Origin: Azospirillum sp.
GTDB taxonomy: Bacteria; Pseudomonadota; Alphaproteobacteria; Azospirillales; Azospirillaceae
NCBI GenBank assembly: GCA_027486405.1
Contig: JAIXPD010000071.1
Coordinates: forward strand, 19,138-83,137
DNA length: 64,000 bases
Direction of reading: 5' to 3'
Shown here: piece by piece, positions 47,151 to 56,761 of the stretch
Numbering within the stretch: the stretch's first letter is position 1
Layout of the letters: each line of letters starts with the position of its first letter
The notes under the pieces: generated by a model
Seen by the model: only the letters and a program-made list of their open reading frames with translations
Told to the model about the DNA's origin: nothing
Databases searched by the model: none
Translations under genes and position numbers: made by a program

Positions 47151-47188
47151 GCGGAACCGCCGGGTGAGGGGCCAATGCGCCCACGCGC

Positions 47189-47236
47189 AAGCGCGCAGCG
47201 GCGGCCCTGTTGAGAGCCACCGCCCGCGCGCCGCTT
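47189..47236 (-). other. hairpin between pstS and pstC
   Basis: The pairing AAGCGGCGCGC with GCGCGCTT, extended by GGGCGGTGGC with GCCGCC, spans 47189-47236 immediately after the pstS stop. There is no U-tract. In other pst operons such stems protect the pstS message, giving more binding protein than permease. Confidence 0.5.
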
Positions 47237-47241
47237 GAGGG

Positions 47242-48294
47242 TCAGAGCTGGAGCGGCGTCAGGTTGATCGCCGAGGTGCGGGCCGCTTCACGGGCTTCCT
47301 TCGGCTCCGGGATCAGCCCCTTGTCGGTCAAGTAGCCATCGTCGCCCACAGCGCGCTCGGCGGTGTATTCGGCGATGAACTCGCGGATGCCGGGGATGAC
47401 GCCCGCGTGCGCGTTCTTGACATAGACGAACAGCGGACGCGACAGCTCATACTTGCCGGCAGCGACGTTTCCAGCGGTCAGCTCGACACCGTCCATCTTG
47501 GCGGCCTTCAGCTTGTCGCGGTTCTGGTCGATGTAGCTGTAGCCGAACACACCGAACGCGCCGGGGTTGGCGTTCAGCTTCTGAACGATCAGGTTGTCGT
47601 TCTCACCGGCTTCGACATAGCCACCGTCTTCACGGATGGTCATGCAGGCCTTTTCACGGGCCTTTTCGTCGGCGATGACGGCCTTGACTTCCGGCACCTT
47701 CTTGCAGCCTTCGAGCATGGCCAGCTCGTTGAAGGTGTCGCGGGTCCCGGAGGTCGGGGGCGGGCCGATGACCTCGATCTCTTCGTTCGGCAGCTTGGCG
47801 TCGATGTCCGACCACTTCTTGTAGGGGTTGGCGACCATCTTGCCGTTGACCGGCACTTCCTTGGCCAACGCCTTCCAGATCACGGCGGTCGTCAGGGCGA
47901 CGTCCGGGGCCTTCTTGGAGTAGGCGAGCGCGATGCCGTCAAAACCGATCTTCAGTTCGGTGATCTGCGTGACGCCGTTGGCGGCGCACTGCTCGACTTC
48001 CGACTTCTTGATGCGGCGCGAGGCGTTGGCGATGTCCGGGTGCGCCGGGCCGACACCCGCGCAGAACAGCTTCAGACCGCCACCGGTCCCGGTGGATTCG
48101 ATGACCGGGGTCTTGAACTTCCCGCCCTTGCCGAACGCTTCGGCGACGGCGGTGGTGAAGGGGAACACCGTGGACGAGCCGACGGCGCGGATCTGGTCGC
48201 GCGACTGCGCCTGCGCGCCGGTGGTGGCGCCGAGGACGGCGACGGACAGAGCCACAGCCGCCGCTGCGGTCATCAGGTGCTTGCTGGTGTTCAC
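47242..48294 (-). CDS. pstS: periplasmic phosphate-binding protein PstS
   Basis: PstS captures phosphate in the periplasm. The 350-residue protein has a signal peptide (MTAAAAVALSVAVLGATTGAQAQS region), IRAVGSSTVFPFT at the mature N-terminus, the phosphate-site IESTGTGGGLKLFC and GPPPTSGTRDTF. The start is GTG 48294 after a GGAGGG ribosome site; earlier in-frame sequence is not signal-like. A Pho box lies about 125 bp upstream. It heads pstSCAB-phoB. Confidence 0.97.
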   Translation of the reverse strand: MNTSKHLMTAAAAVALSVAVLGATTGAQAQSRDQIRAVGSSTVFPFTTAVAEAFGKGGKFKTPVIESTGTGGGLKLFCAGVGPAHPDIANASRRIKKSEVEQCAANGVTQITELKIGFDGIALAYSKKAPDVALTTAVIWKALAKEVPVNGKMVANPYKKWSDIDAKLPNEEIEVIGPPPTSGTRDTFNELAMLEGCKKVPEVKAVIADEKAREKACMTIREDGGYVEAGENDNLIVQKLNANPGAFGVFGYSYIDQNRDKLKAAKMDGVELTAGNVAAGKYELSRPLFVYVKNAHAGVIPGIREFIAEYTAERAVGDDGYLTDKGLIPEPKEAREAARTSAINLTPLQL

Positions 48295-48417
48295 GGGAAA
48301 TCCCTCCGATGGAACCGATGGATCGCGAGCGCGGCCCGCTGGCCTTGCCCCGCTTGCGGAAGCGGGGATCAGGACCCCATCCGCGATTTCCGGGACCTTA
48401 GTCGGGGAGGGAGACGC

Positions 48418-48450
48418 AATGATTACGAATTTATGACAGTTTGGTGACAC
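48418..48450 (-). promoter_or_regulatory. Pho box upstream of pstS
   Basis: On the minus strand three 11-bp units follow each other: GTGTCACCAAA (48450-48440), CTGTCATAAAT (48439-48429) and TCGTAATCATT (48428-48418). The middle one equals the consensus half-site of PhoB. The array ends 120 bp before the pstS GTG. A TAAGGT sequence (48401-48396) 16 bp further on could be the -10. Confidence 0.8.
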
Positions 48451-48509
48451 CGTGCGCGGGCAGGATGCGGGGCATGCCACAACGGCAGAGGTTGGCCCCG
48501 ACGGTGCCG

Positions 48510-50048
48510 TCACCCCGCCTTGCGGCGCGCGGCGGGATCCGCCGACGCGGACGTGCTGTCGGTCGCCGGGAGATAGACGGTGAAGGCGCTGCCCACCCCG
48601 ACCTCGCTCTCGATGGTCAGGCGGCCGCGATGGCGGTTGACGATGTGCTTGACGATGGCCAGGCCCAGGCCGGTCCCCCCCATGGCGCGCGACCGCGCGG
48701 CGTCCACCCGGTAGAAGCGTTCGGTCAGGCGGGGCAAATGGGTGCGGGCGATGCCCTCGCCCTGGTCGCGCACCGCCACCGCCACCATCCGCGCCCCACC
48801 GCGCCCGCCACGCCGCCCCGAGGCGGGCAGCCCGGCAAAGCCGACCGCCGCCCCATCGACGACCGTGACCTGAACGGTCACGTCGCTGTCTTCACGCGTG
48901 TATTTGATCGCGTTGCTGACCAGATTCTGGAAGACTTGCGTCAACTGGTCGTCGTCACCGGCCACGCGCGGCACGCTGTCGGGCGCGTCCAGGATCAGCC
49001 GGATCCGGCGTTCCGCCGCCTTCAACTCCAGCGCGGCGATGACGTTCTCCAACTCATCGAGCACATCGACCCGTCCGTTGGGCAGCATGTGTTCGTCCAG
49101 TTCGATGCGCGACAGCGACAGCAGGTCGTTCACCAGACGGCTCATCCGGCTGGCCTGATCGTGCATGATGGCCAGAAAGCGGTCCTGCGCCTCGGGATCG
49201 TCGCGCGCCGGGCCGCGCAGCGTCTCGATGAAGCCCAGCAGCGACGACAGCGGCGTGCGCAGTTCGTGGCTGGCGTTGGCGATGAAGTCGGCGCGCATCT
49301 GCTCCGACCGCCGGGCGGCGGTGACGTCGTGCAGGGTCAGGATCGCCATGCGGATGGTCTGCGCAACCGGAACAGGGACCGACAGCCCATCGTTCGCAGG
49401 GTCGGCCACCGCATCGGCCAGCGGATCGGCGGTGGGCAGGGTGCGTTGAAAGGGCTTCACCTGGGCTTCGAAGGTGCGTTCGACCGGAACCGGCAGGGTG
49501 AATTCGAACACCCGCGTCGCCCCGCCGCCCAGCACGGCGTCCACCGCCTCCAGCACCGCCGGGGTGCGCAGGGTGGCGGCCAGATCGCGGCCCAGCACCT
49601 TGTCGCCGAACAGATCGCGCGCCATCAGATTGGCCCGCGTCACCTGCCGCGTGGCGTCCATCACCAGCAGGGGGCTGGGCAGCGCGTCGAGGATGGAGTC
49701 GTTGGCGTCCAACTGCGCCTGGACGCTTTCCGTCCGCCGGGCAGCGACGCGGTGCAGCCGGGCCACCGCCGCGATCAGACCACCCAAGGCCACCGGGGCG
49801 GCGCTGGGCAGGGCAGGGCTGCCGCTGTGGCTCAGTTGCGCGGCGTAGTCGGCAACGGCGGCGGCCTCGCGCTGGTGCAGGCGAAGGGCCAGACCGGCCC
49901 CCAGCAGCGGCAGCAGGCCGGTCAGGGCGGCCACGCCGGAGGACAGCGCTTCGGAATGCACCGCCGCCGCCAGCGCCACCACAAGCGGGGCCAGCATCAG
50001 GCCGACGGCGATCATCAATCGAAGGGGCGGCATCGCCTTCAGGCGCAT
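48510..50048 (-). CDS. phoR: phosphate regulon sensor histidine kinase PhoR
   Basis: PhoR phosphorylates PhoB when phosphate is scarce. The 512-residue protein has two N-terminal membrane helices (MIAVGLMLAPLVVALAAAV and GVAALTGLLPLLGAGLAL), a PAS-like domain (ILDALPSPLLVMDA), the phosphoacceptor in NASHELRTPLSSLLGF and the ATPase motifs NAIKYT, VRDQGEGI and GTGLGLAIVKHI. It lies upstream of pstS on the same strand, so phoR and pst-phoB form one regulatory island. Confidence 0.95.
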   Translation of the reverse strand: MRLKAMPPLRLMIAVGLMLAPLVVALAAAVHSEALSSGVAALTGLLPLLGAGLALRLHQREAAAVADYAAQLSHSGSPALPSAAPVALGGLIAAVARLHRVAARRTESVQAQLDANDSILDALPSPLLVMDATRQVTRANLMARDLFGDKVLGRDLAATLRTPAVLEAVDAVLGGGATRVFEFTLPVPVERTFEAQVKPFQRTLPTADPLADAVADPANDGLSVPVPVAQTIRMAILTLHDVTAARRSEQMRADFIANASHELRTPLSSLLGFIETLRGPARDDPEAQDRFLAIMHDQASRMSRLVNDLLSLSRIELDEHMLPNGRVDVLDELENVIAALELKAAERRIRLILDAPDSVPRVAGDDDQLTQVFQNLVSNAIKYTREDSDVTVQVTVVDGAAVGFAGLPASGRRGGRGGARMVAVAVRDQGEGIARTHLPRLTERFYRVDAARSRAMGGTGLGLAIVKHIVNRHRGRLTIESEVGVGSAFTVYLPATDSTSASADPAARRKAG

Positions 50049-50159
50049 GGCAGACCGGTGCGTTGTGGGCAGGACAGGGGATGCGCCGTTCTACACCATC
50101 CCAACGCGACCCGCGCAGCGGTCACAAAAGATTAACCGGCGCAGACGGGGGCGGGGGCC

Positions 50160-50209
50160 GGGGCCGCAGCGGAGGGGGGGTTGCGTCAACCACCCCCGCC
50201 AAGCGGCCC
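50160..50209 (-). terminator. GC-rich nested hairpin after maeB
   Basis: GGGGCCGC (50160-50167) pairs with GCGGCCCC (50202-50209) and an inner GGGGGT/ACCCCC stem lies within. It begins 28 bp after the maeB stop. No U-tract follows, so a Rho-type end or a stability element is as likely as an intrinsic terminator. Confidence 0.45.
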
Positions 50210-50236
50210 CGGTGTGTCACCTCACCCGATTACACG

Positions 50237-52501
50237 TTACCAGGGCAGCGAATCATGGGCCGCCAGCGCGGCGGCGGTCACGATGTCGTTGACCGACGAC
50301 CCCATGCTGACGATCTGCGCCGGCTTCTCCAGACCGATCAGCAGCGGGCCGATCATCTGGCCGCCCGCCATCTTGTTCATCAACTTGGCGGAGATGTTGG
50401 CCGAATGCAGACCCGGCATGATGAGGACGTTGGCCGGACCCGACAGGCGGGCGAACGGGTAGACCCGCTTCATCAACTGGTAATCCAGCGCCACGTCGGC
50501 GGACATTTCGCCGTCATACTCGAAATCGACGCGCCGCGTGTCGAGGATGCCCACGGCCTCGCGGATCGGGTCGGTGTTCGGGTGCGGCGTCTGGCCGAAG
50601 TTGGAGAAGGACAGCAGCGCCACGCGCGGCTCATGCCCCATCTGCCGCGCCTTGGCCGCCGCGCCCACGGCGATGTCGGCCAGGGTGGCACCGTCCGGGC
50701 GGACATGCACGGTGGTGTCGGCGATGAAGACGGTGCGGTTGCGTGTGATGAACAGATGCAGGCCGAACACCGGCTCGTTGGCCTTGGGGTCGATGACCCG
50801 GCGCACCTCTTCAAAGGCCACGCCGAAGCTGCGGGTCAGGCCCGTCACCATGGCGTGCGCGTCGCCCTGCGCCACCATGCAGGCGGCGAAGACGTTGCGG
50901 TCCTGGTTGACCATCCGCTGGCAGTCGCGCAGCAGCGCGCCCTTGCGCTGCAAACGGCGGTAGAGGTGATCGCTGTAACGGCGGTTGGCGTCGGACAGGC
51001 GGGCGTTGTGGATCTCGAAGGTCACGTTGGGCTGGCCCATGGCCGCCAACTGCTCCTTGATGACCTCCTCCCGACCGATCAGCACCGGCGTGCCGTAGCC
51101 CGCGTTGCGGAAGGACATGGCGGCGCGGATCGTCCGCTCCTCCTCCCCCTCGGCGAAGACGACGCGGCGCGGGTTGGTCCGCACCTTTTCCAGGATCAGT
51201 TCCAGGCTGTCGGCGGTCGGATCCAGGCGGGTACGCAGGGTGTGGCGGTAGGCCGACAGATCGACGATCGGCTTGCGCGCCACCCCGGACTCCATCGCGG
51301 CCTGGGCCACGGCGGCGGGGATGGTCACGATCAGGCGCGGGTCGAACGGGACCGGGATGATGTATTCCGCGCCATAGCGCAGGCGACGGCCCGAATAGGC
51401 GGCGTCCACCTCGTCCGGCACATCCTCGCGCGCCAGGGCGGCGATGGCCTTGGCGGCGGCGACCTTCATCGCCTCGTTGATGGTGGTGGCGCGGACGTCG
51501 AGCGCGCCCCGGAACAGATAGGGGAAGCCCAGGACGTTGTTGACCTGGTTGGGGTAATCGGACCGACCGGTGGCGACGATGGCGTCGCTGCGCACCGCCT
51601 TGACCTCCTCCGGGGTGATTTCCGGGTCGGGGTTGGCCAGCGCGAAGATGATCGGCTTGGCGGCCATCGACTTGACCATCTCCTGGGTCATCGCCCCCTT
51701 GGCCGACAGGCCGACGAAGACGTCCGCCCCGGCCACCGCCTCCACCAGCGTGCGGCGGTCGGTGTCCACCGCGAAGGAGGACTTCCACTGATTCATCCCT
51801 TCGGTGCGGCCGCGATAGACCACGCCCTTGGTGTCGCACAGGATGATGTTTTCACGTGAAACGCCGACGGTGCAGAACAGCTCGGCGCAGGCGATGCCCG
51901 CCGCACCGGCCCCGTTCACCACCATCTTGACGTCCTTGATGTTCCGCCCGGTGATGTCGCAGGCGTTGATCAGACCGGCGGCGGCGATGATCGCCGTCCC
52001 ATGCTGGTCGTCGTGGAACACCGGAATGTCGAGAAGCTCGCGCAGCCGCTCTTCAATGATGAAGCAGTCGGGGGCCTTGATGTCTTCCAGATTGATGCCG
52101 CCGAAGGTCGGGCCGAGGAAGCGGACGCAGTTGACGAACTCGTCCACGTCGCGGGTGTCAACCTCCAGGTCGATGCCGTCCACGTCGGCGAAGCGCTTGA
52201 ACAGCACCGCCTTGCCTTCCATCACCGGCTTGCCCGCCAGCGCGCCCAGATCGCCCAGCCCCAGCACCGCCGTGCCGTTGGAGATGATGGCGACCAGATT
52301 GCCCTTGGCCGTGTAATCATAGGCCAGCGAGGGATCCTCGGCGATGCGCAGGCAGGGAACCGCCACGCCGGGCGAATAGGCCAGCGCCAGATCGCGCTGC
52401 GTCGTCAACGGCTTGGTCGCCGTGATCTCCAGCTTTCCGGGCCGCCCGCTGGAATGCAGCAGCAGGGCTTCTTCGTCGGTGACGCGCTTGTTGTCAGACA
52501 T
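50237..52501 (-). CDS. maeB: NADP-dependent malic enzyme with C-terminal phosphotransacetylase-like domain
   Basis: MaeB oxidatively decarboxylates malate to pyruvate and makes NADPH. The 754-residue protein has the malic enzyme domains in residues 1-420 (YSPGVAVPC, VFHDDQHGTA, the NADP-site VNGAGAAGIACAELF) and a phosphate acetyltransferase-like domain in residues 430-754 (EGEEERTIRAA, ITRNRTVFIADT), which in this family is usually regulatory, not catalytic. ATG 52501 was chosen; longer readings add an unrelated lead. A parS-like sequence lies inside it (51848-51863). Confidence 0.96.
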   Translation of the reverse strand: MSDNKRVTDEEALLLHSSGRPGKLEITATKPLTTQRDLALAYSPGVAVPCLRIAEDPSLAYDYTAKGNLVAIISNGTAVLGLGDLGALAGKPVMEGKAVLFKRFADVDGIDLEVDTRDVDEFVNCVRFLGPTFGGINLEDIKAPDCFIIEERLRELLDIPVFHDDQHGTAIIAAAGLINACDITGRNIKDVKMVVNGAGAAGIACAELFCTVGVSRENIILCDTKGVVYRGRTEGMNQWKSSFAVDTDRRTLVEAVAGADVFVGLSAKGAMTQEMVKSMAAKPIIFALANPDPEITPEEVKAVRSDAIVATGRSDYPNQVNNVLGFPYLFRGALDVRATTINEAMKVAAAKAIAALAREDVPDEVDAAYSGRRLRYGAEYIIPVPFDPRLIVTIPAAVAQAAMESGVARKPIVDLSAYRHTLRTRLDPTADSLELILEKVRTNPRRVVFAEGEEERTIRAAMSFRNAGYGTPVLIGREEVIKEQLAAMGQPNVTFEIHNARLSDANRRYSDHLYRRLQRKGALLRDCQRMVNQDRNVFAACMVAQGDAHAMVTGLTRSFGVAFEEVRRVIDPKANEPVFGLHLFITRNRTVFIADTTVHVRPDGATLADIAVGAAAKARQMGHEPRVALLSFSNFGQTPHPNTDPIREAVGILDTRRVDFEYDGEMSADVALDYQLMKRVYPFARLSGPANVLIMPGLHSANISAKLMNKMAGGQMIGPLLIGLEKPAQIVSMGSSVNDIVTAAALAAHDSLPW
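51848..51863. other. degenerate parS-like site inside maeB
   Basis: GTTTTCACGTGAAACG matches 13 of 16 positions of the parS palindrome TGTTTCACGTGAAACA, with the core TTTCACGTGAAAC intact. It encodes part of GVSRENI in maeB. It is 7.8 kb from the perfect site in rsmG. Confidence 0.55.
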
Positions 52502-52602
52502 GGGTGTCGTGTTCCTCAACGGAAGAGCTGGCGTCCGTCGGTCGTCATTGGACCTTCTGCGGTTGTGCGCCGTTGGGTCGCGCTGCCGACGGTGGGGCAA
52601 GG

Positions 52603-52632
52603 ATGTTAGCCTTGCCACCGCAGCCTCGCCAA
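52603..52632 (-). promoter_or_regulatory. candidate promoter of maeB
   Basis: On the minus strand TTGGCG (52632-52627) and TAACAT (52608-52603) are 18 bp apart, about 100 bp before the maeB ATG. The rest of the 381-bp divergent region with the MFS gene holds the tandem units at 52816 and no other clear element. Confidence 0.4.
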
Positions 52633-52815
52633 GCCCACTTTGACGTTTCCCGCACGAAAAATGCAAAAAAGGCGTCCTCCACGACATAAGACGTCATAGG
52701 ACGGCAACAAGCGACGCCTCCCCCTTGCCATTCCAGCGCGCGTTTGCCGCATGGCTCCCCCGATTGGCCCCGGTTTGGTCAAACGGCCGCGCGTGGGTAG
52801 AGTGGTGCGACCACC

Positions 52816-52857
52816 CGACGCATCCTGTCCGATGCATCCCACCGGACGCGTTCCGTC
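52816..52857. repeat. three imperfect 14-bp units near the MFS start
   Basis: CGACGCATCCTGTC (52816), CGATGCATCCCACC (52830) and GGACGCGTTCCGTC (52844) follow each other. Adjacent units share 9-10 of 14 positions at best, so this is weaker than the other boundary repeats. Confidence 0.45.
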
Positions 52858-52882
52858 CGCCCCCATCCTCGGAGCCATCCGC

Positions 52883-54121
52883 TTGTCCCTGACGCCACAG
52901 GAACGCCGCCTGACTTTGGTCATCGCGGCGGTGCAGTTCATCAACATCCTGGATTTCATGATGGTGATGCCGCTCGGGCCGGATTTCGCCCGCGCGCTCG
53001 ACATTCCGGTCGCCCACATCGGCTACATCGGCGGCAGCTACACGGCGGCGGCCAGTCTGGCCGGGTTGCTGGGGTCGCTGTTCCTCGACCGCTTCGACCG
53101 TCGCCGGGCCTTGGCCGTGGCGATGGCCGGGTTGGTCGGCTCCACCGCGTTGGGCGGGCTGGCCTGGGATCTGCCGTCGCTGCTGGCCGCGCGGGTGGTG
53201 GCCGGTCTGTTCGGCGGTCCGGCGGTGGCCATCGCCATCGCCGTGGTCAGCGACAGCGTGGCCCCGGAACGGCGCGGGCAGGCGACCGGCATCGTGATGT
53301 CGTCCTTCTCGCTCGCCGCCATCGCCGGGGTCCCGGTGGGGTTGGAACTGGCGCGGCTGGGCGGCTGGCGGCTGCCCTTCTTCGCGGTCGCCGCCGCCGG
53401 TCTGATCGTCGCCGCGATCGCCATCAAAATCCTGCCGCCCCAGCGCGGCCATCTCAGCCACGAAACCGGCCCCGGCGCGTGGGTGCGCTTCACCGCCCTG
53501 CTGACCCGGCGCAAGGTGTGGCTGGCCTACGCCACCGTGGCGCTGGTGCAGATTCAGCAATTCATGATCATCCCCAACATCGCCGCCTATGTTCAAGGCA
53601 ATCTGGGCTTCCCGCGCGAGCATCTGGGCCTGTTCTATCTGATCGGCGGGTCCTTGAGCTTTCTGACCACCCGCTGGACGGGGCGGCTGGTGGACCGGAT
53701 CGGCGCGTCGCCGGTGACGCTGGCGGGGACGGCGGGGCTGTGCGTGGTGATCGATCTCGCCTTCATCCACCACCCCGTCTGGCTGCCGGTGCTGGTGATC
53801 TTCCCGCTGTTCATGATGTTCATCGGCATCCGCATGGTGGCGAACGGCACCGCCCTGTCGCGGGTCCCCGAACCGGCGGAGCGCGCCGGCTTCATGGCCC
53901 TGGTCTCCGCCGTGCAGCACATGAGTTCGGCCTTTGGCGCGTTCCTGTCGGCCCACATCCTGGACACCGCGCCCGACGGCGCGCTGGTCCATGTCGGTGT
54001 CATGGCCGGTCTGTCCATCGCCATCGGGCTGGCCGTGCCGCTGCTGACCCATTGGCTGGAGCGCGCCACCCGCCACCCCCCATCCGCCGCCGCGCTGGAC
54101 GCGGTGGGGCGGAGTCGCTAG
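52883..54121 (+). CDS. MFS transporter, DHA1-type
   Basis: The 412-residue membrane protein has about 12 hydrophobic segments and MFS landmarks: VQFINILDFMMVMPLGPDFARAL, the loop 2-3 segment LFLDRFDRRRALA and GPAVAIAIAVVSDSVAPERRGQA (key piece SDSVAPERRGQA). It resembles drug or sugar efflux proteins; the substrate is unknown. The start is probably TTG 52883, 8 nt after GGAG; ATG 52832 is an alternative that adds 17 residues without hydrophobicity. It is divergent from maeB. Confidence 0.88.
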   Translation: MSLTPQERRLTLVIAAVQFINILDFMMVMPLGPDFARALDIPVAHIGYIGGSYTAAASLAGLLGSLFLDRFDRRRALAVAMAGLVGSTALGGLAWDLPSLLAARVVAGLFGGPAVAIAIAVVSDSVAPERRGQATGIVMSSFSLAAIAGVPVGLELARLGGWRLPFFAVAAAGLIVAAIAIKILPPQRGHLSHETGPGAWVRFTALLTRRKVWLAYATVALVQIQQFMIIPNIAAYVQGNLGFPREHLGLFYLIGGSLSFLTTRWTGRLVDRIGASPVTLAGTAGLCVVIDLAFIHHPVWLPVLVIFPLFMMFIGIRMVANGTALSRVPEPAERAGFMALVSAVQHMSSAFGAFLSAHILDTAPDGALVHVGVMAGLSIAIGLAVPLLTHWLERATRHPPSAAALDAVGRSR

Positions 54122-54160
54122 CTTGCGCCGACGTAACAACCGACCGTTTGGATGATGCCC

Positions 54161-54880
<720 letters not shown>

Positions 54881-54892
54881 GGGCCGACGACC

Positions 54893-55492
54893 ATGACCAC
54901 CCCCCGCCGTTTCACCGGCGACACCCTGGTGATCGCCAGCCACAACGCTGGCAAGGTCCGCGAGATCGCGGAGCTTCTTGGCCCCTACGCGGCCCATTTC
55001 ACCACGGCGGGGGCGCTGGGCCTGCCGGAGCCGGAGGAGACCGGCGACAGCTTCGTCGCCAACGCCGAATTGAAGGCGCGGGCGGCGGCGGCGGCCGGTC
55101 ACGTCGCGCTCGCCGACGACAGCGGGCTGGTGGTTCCGGCGCTGAACGGCGATCCCGGCATCTACTCCGCCCGCTGGGCCGGGCCGACCAAGGATTTCGC
55201 CCTGGCGATGCGCAAGGTGGAGGATGGCCTGGTCGGCCAGACCGACCGCTCCGCCTATTTCGTCTGCGCCCTGTCGCTCGCCTGGCCCGACGGCCATGTC
55301 GAAACGGTGGAAGGCCGCTGCTATGGCACGCTGGTGTGGCCGCCGCAGGGGCCGCACGGCTTCGGTTATGACCCGATGTTCCGCCCCGACGGCCACAGCC
55401 TGACCTTTGGCGAGATGGACCCGGCGGCCAAGCACGCGATGAGCCACCGCGCCGACGCCTTCGCCCAATTGGTGGAGCGGTGTTTCCGGTGA
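54893..55492 (+). CDS. rdgB: XTP/dITP diphosphatase (RdgB/HAM1)
   Basis: RdgB removes non-canonical purine nucleotides such as dITP and XTP from the pool. The 199-residue protein has SHNAGKVREIAELL, ETGDSFVANAELKARAAA, ADDSGLVVPALNG and GFGYDPMFRPDG, all expected. It overlaps hemW by 4 nt, with rph-rdgB-hemW being a conserved alphaproteobacterial order. Confidence 0.97.
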   Translation: MTTPRRFTGDTLVIASHNAGKVREIAELLGPYAAHFTTAGALGLPEPEETGDSFVANAELKARAAAAAGHVALADDSGLVVPALNGDPGIYSARWAGPTKDFALAMRKVEDGLVGQTDRSAYFVCALSLAWPDGHVETVEGRCYGTLVWPPQGPHGFGYDPMFRPDGHSLTFGEMDPAAKHAMSHRADAFAQLVERCFR

Positions 55493-56706
55493 TCCAGTCT
55501 TCGGGCCAACCGGACGTTGCCCATCCAGGCAATCCGCACCCGGGCAATCCCCACCCGGATCCGGGCTTTGCCGTGTACGTCCATTGGCCGTTCTGCAAGT
55601 CGAAATGCCCCTATTGCGACTTCAACAGCCATGTGCGGGAGCGGGTGGACCATGACCGTTGGCGCGCCGCGCTGCTGCGGGAGTTGGACCATTACGCCGA
55701 CCAGACCGCCGGACGGCGCGTCACCTCGGTGTTTTTCGGCGGCGGCACGCCGTCGCTGATGGACCCGGCGACGGTCGGCGCGGTGATCGACCGGATCGCC
55801 CAGCGCTGGACGGTCGCCGACGGGCTGGAAATCACGCTGGAAGCGAACCCGACCTCGGTCGAGGCCGACAAGTTCCGCGCCTTCCGCAACGCCGGGGTCA
55901 ACCGGGTGTCGCTGGGCATCCAGGCGTTGGACGACACGGCCCTGCGCTTTCTCGGCCGCCAGCACAGCGCGGCGGAGGCGACCGGGGCCATCACCCTGGC
56001 CGCCCGGATCTTCGACCGCTTTTCCTTCGATCTGATCTACGCCCGCCCCGGACAGAGCGTGGCCGCCTGGGAGGCCGAGTTGACGCAAGCGCTCGACCAC
56101 GCCGTCGGCCATCTGTCGGTCTATCAATTGACCATCGAGGAGGGGACGGCCTTTTTTCCCCTGCACGCGCGCGGCGATCTGGTGTTGCCGGACGAGGATC
56201 TGGCCGGTGATCTCTACGAGTCCACCCAAAGCCTGCTGGGCCGCGCCGGGCTGCCCGCCTATGAGGTGTCGAACCACGCCCGCCCGGGCGAGGAAAGCCG
56301 CCACAACCTGACCTATTGGCGGTACGGCGACTACATCGGCGTCGGGCCGGGCGCGCATGGCCGCCTGACCCTGGACGGGACGAAGGTCGCCACCCGCGCC
56401 CACCGCGCCCCGGAAATCTGGATGGAGCGGGTGGAGCGCGACGGCCATGGGGCCGCCACGCCCGATCCCATCGACCGCAGCGCCCGCGCCACCGAATTGC
56501 TGATGATGGGGCTGCGCCTGAGCGAAGGCGTGCCGCTGGCCCGGTTGGCCGAGGAAGGCGGACGGGATCCGGCCGACCTTCTGGACGCGGACGCGCTCAA
56601 GCGCCTAACCGATGGCGGGTTTCTCACCATCGACCACGCCACCCTGCGCGCCACCCACGAGGGGCGGCAGCGCCTGAACGCGGTGTTGGCCGCCTTGCTG
56701 GCCTGA
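55489..56706 (+). CDS. hemW: HemW-type radical SAM heme chaperone
   Basis: HemW (formerly classed as coproporphyrinogen III oxidase-like) binds heme and a 4Fe-4S cluster and delivers heme to respiratory enzymes. The 405-residue protein has the radical-SAM motif in HWPFCKSKCPYCDFNSH (C-x3-C-x2-C), FGGGTPSLM and the C-terminal HemN domain. The start is GTG 55489, overlapping the rdgB stop, 11 nt after GGAG; GTG 55480 is possible. The N-terminus carries a duplicated GNPHP unit. Confidence 0.93.
   Translation: MIQSSGQPDVAHPGNPHPGNPHPDPGFAVYVHWPFCKSKCPYCDFNSHVRERVDHDRWRAALLRELDHYADQTAGRRVTSVFFGGGTPSLMDPATVGAVIDRIAQRWTVADGLEITLEANPTSVEADKFRAFRNAGVNRVSLGIQALDDTALRFLGRQHSAAEATGAITLAARIFDRFSFDLIYARPGQSVAAWEAELTQALDHAVGHLSVYQLTIEEGTAFFPLHARGDLVLPDEDLAGDLYESTQSLLGRAGLPAYEVSNHARPGEESRHNLTYWRYGDYIGVGPGAHGRLTLDGTKVATRAHRAPEIWMERVERDGHGAATPDPIDRSARATELLMMGLRLSEGVPLARLAEEGGRDPADLLDADALKRLTDGGFLTIDHATLRATHEGRQRLNAVLAALLA
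55528..55557. repeat. two 15-bp tandem units at the hemW N-terminus
   Basis: GGCAATCCGCACCCG (55528) and GGCAATCCCCACCCG (55543) differ at one position and give the repeated peptide GNPHP in frame, 13 codons into the gene. Confidence 0.9.
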
Positions 56707-56761
56707 CCGACCGGGCCGACACCACCATCAAGAACCGCCAAGCCAGACCGGAGCCGTTCCT

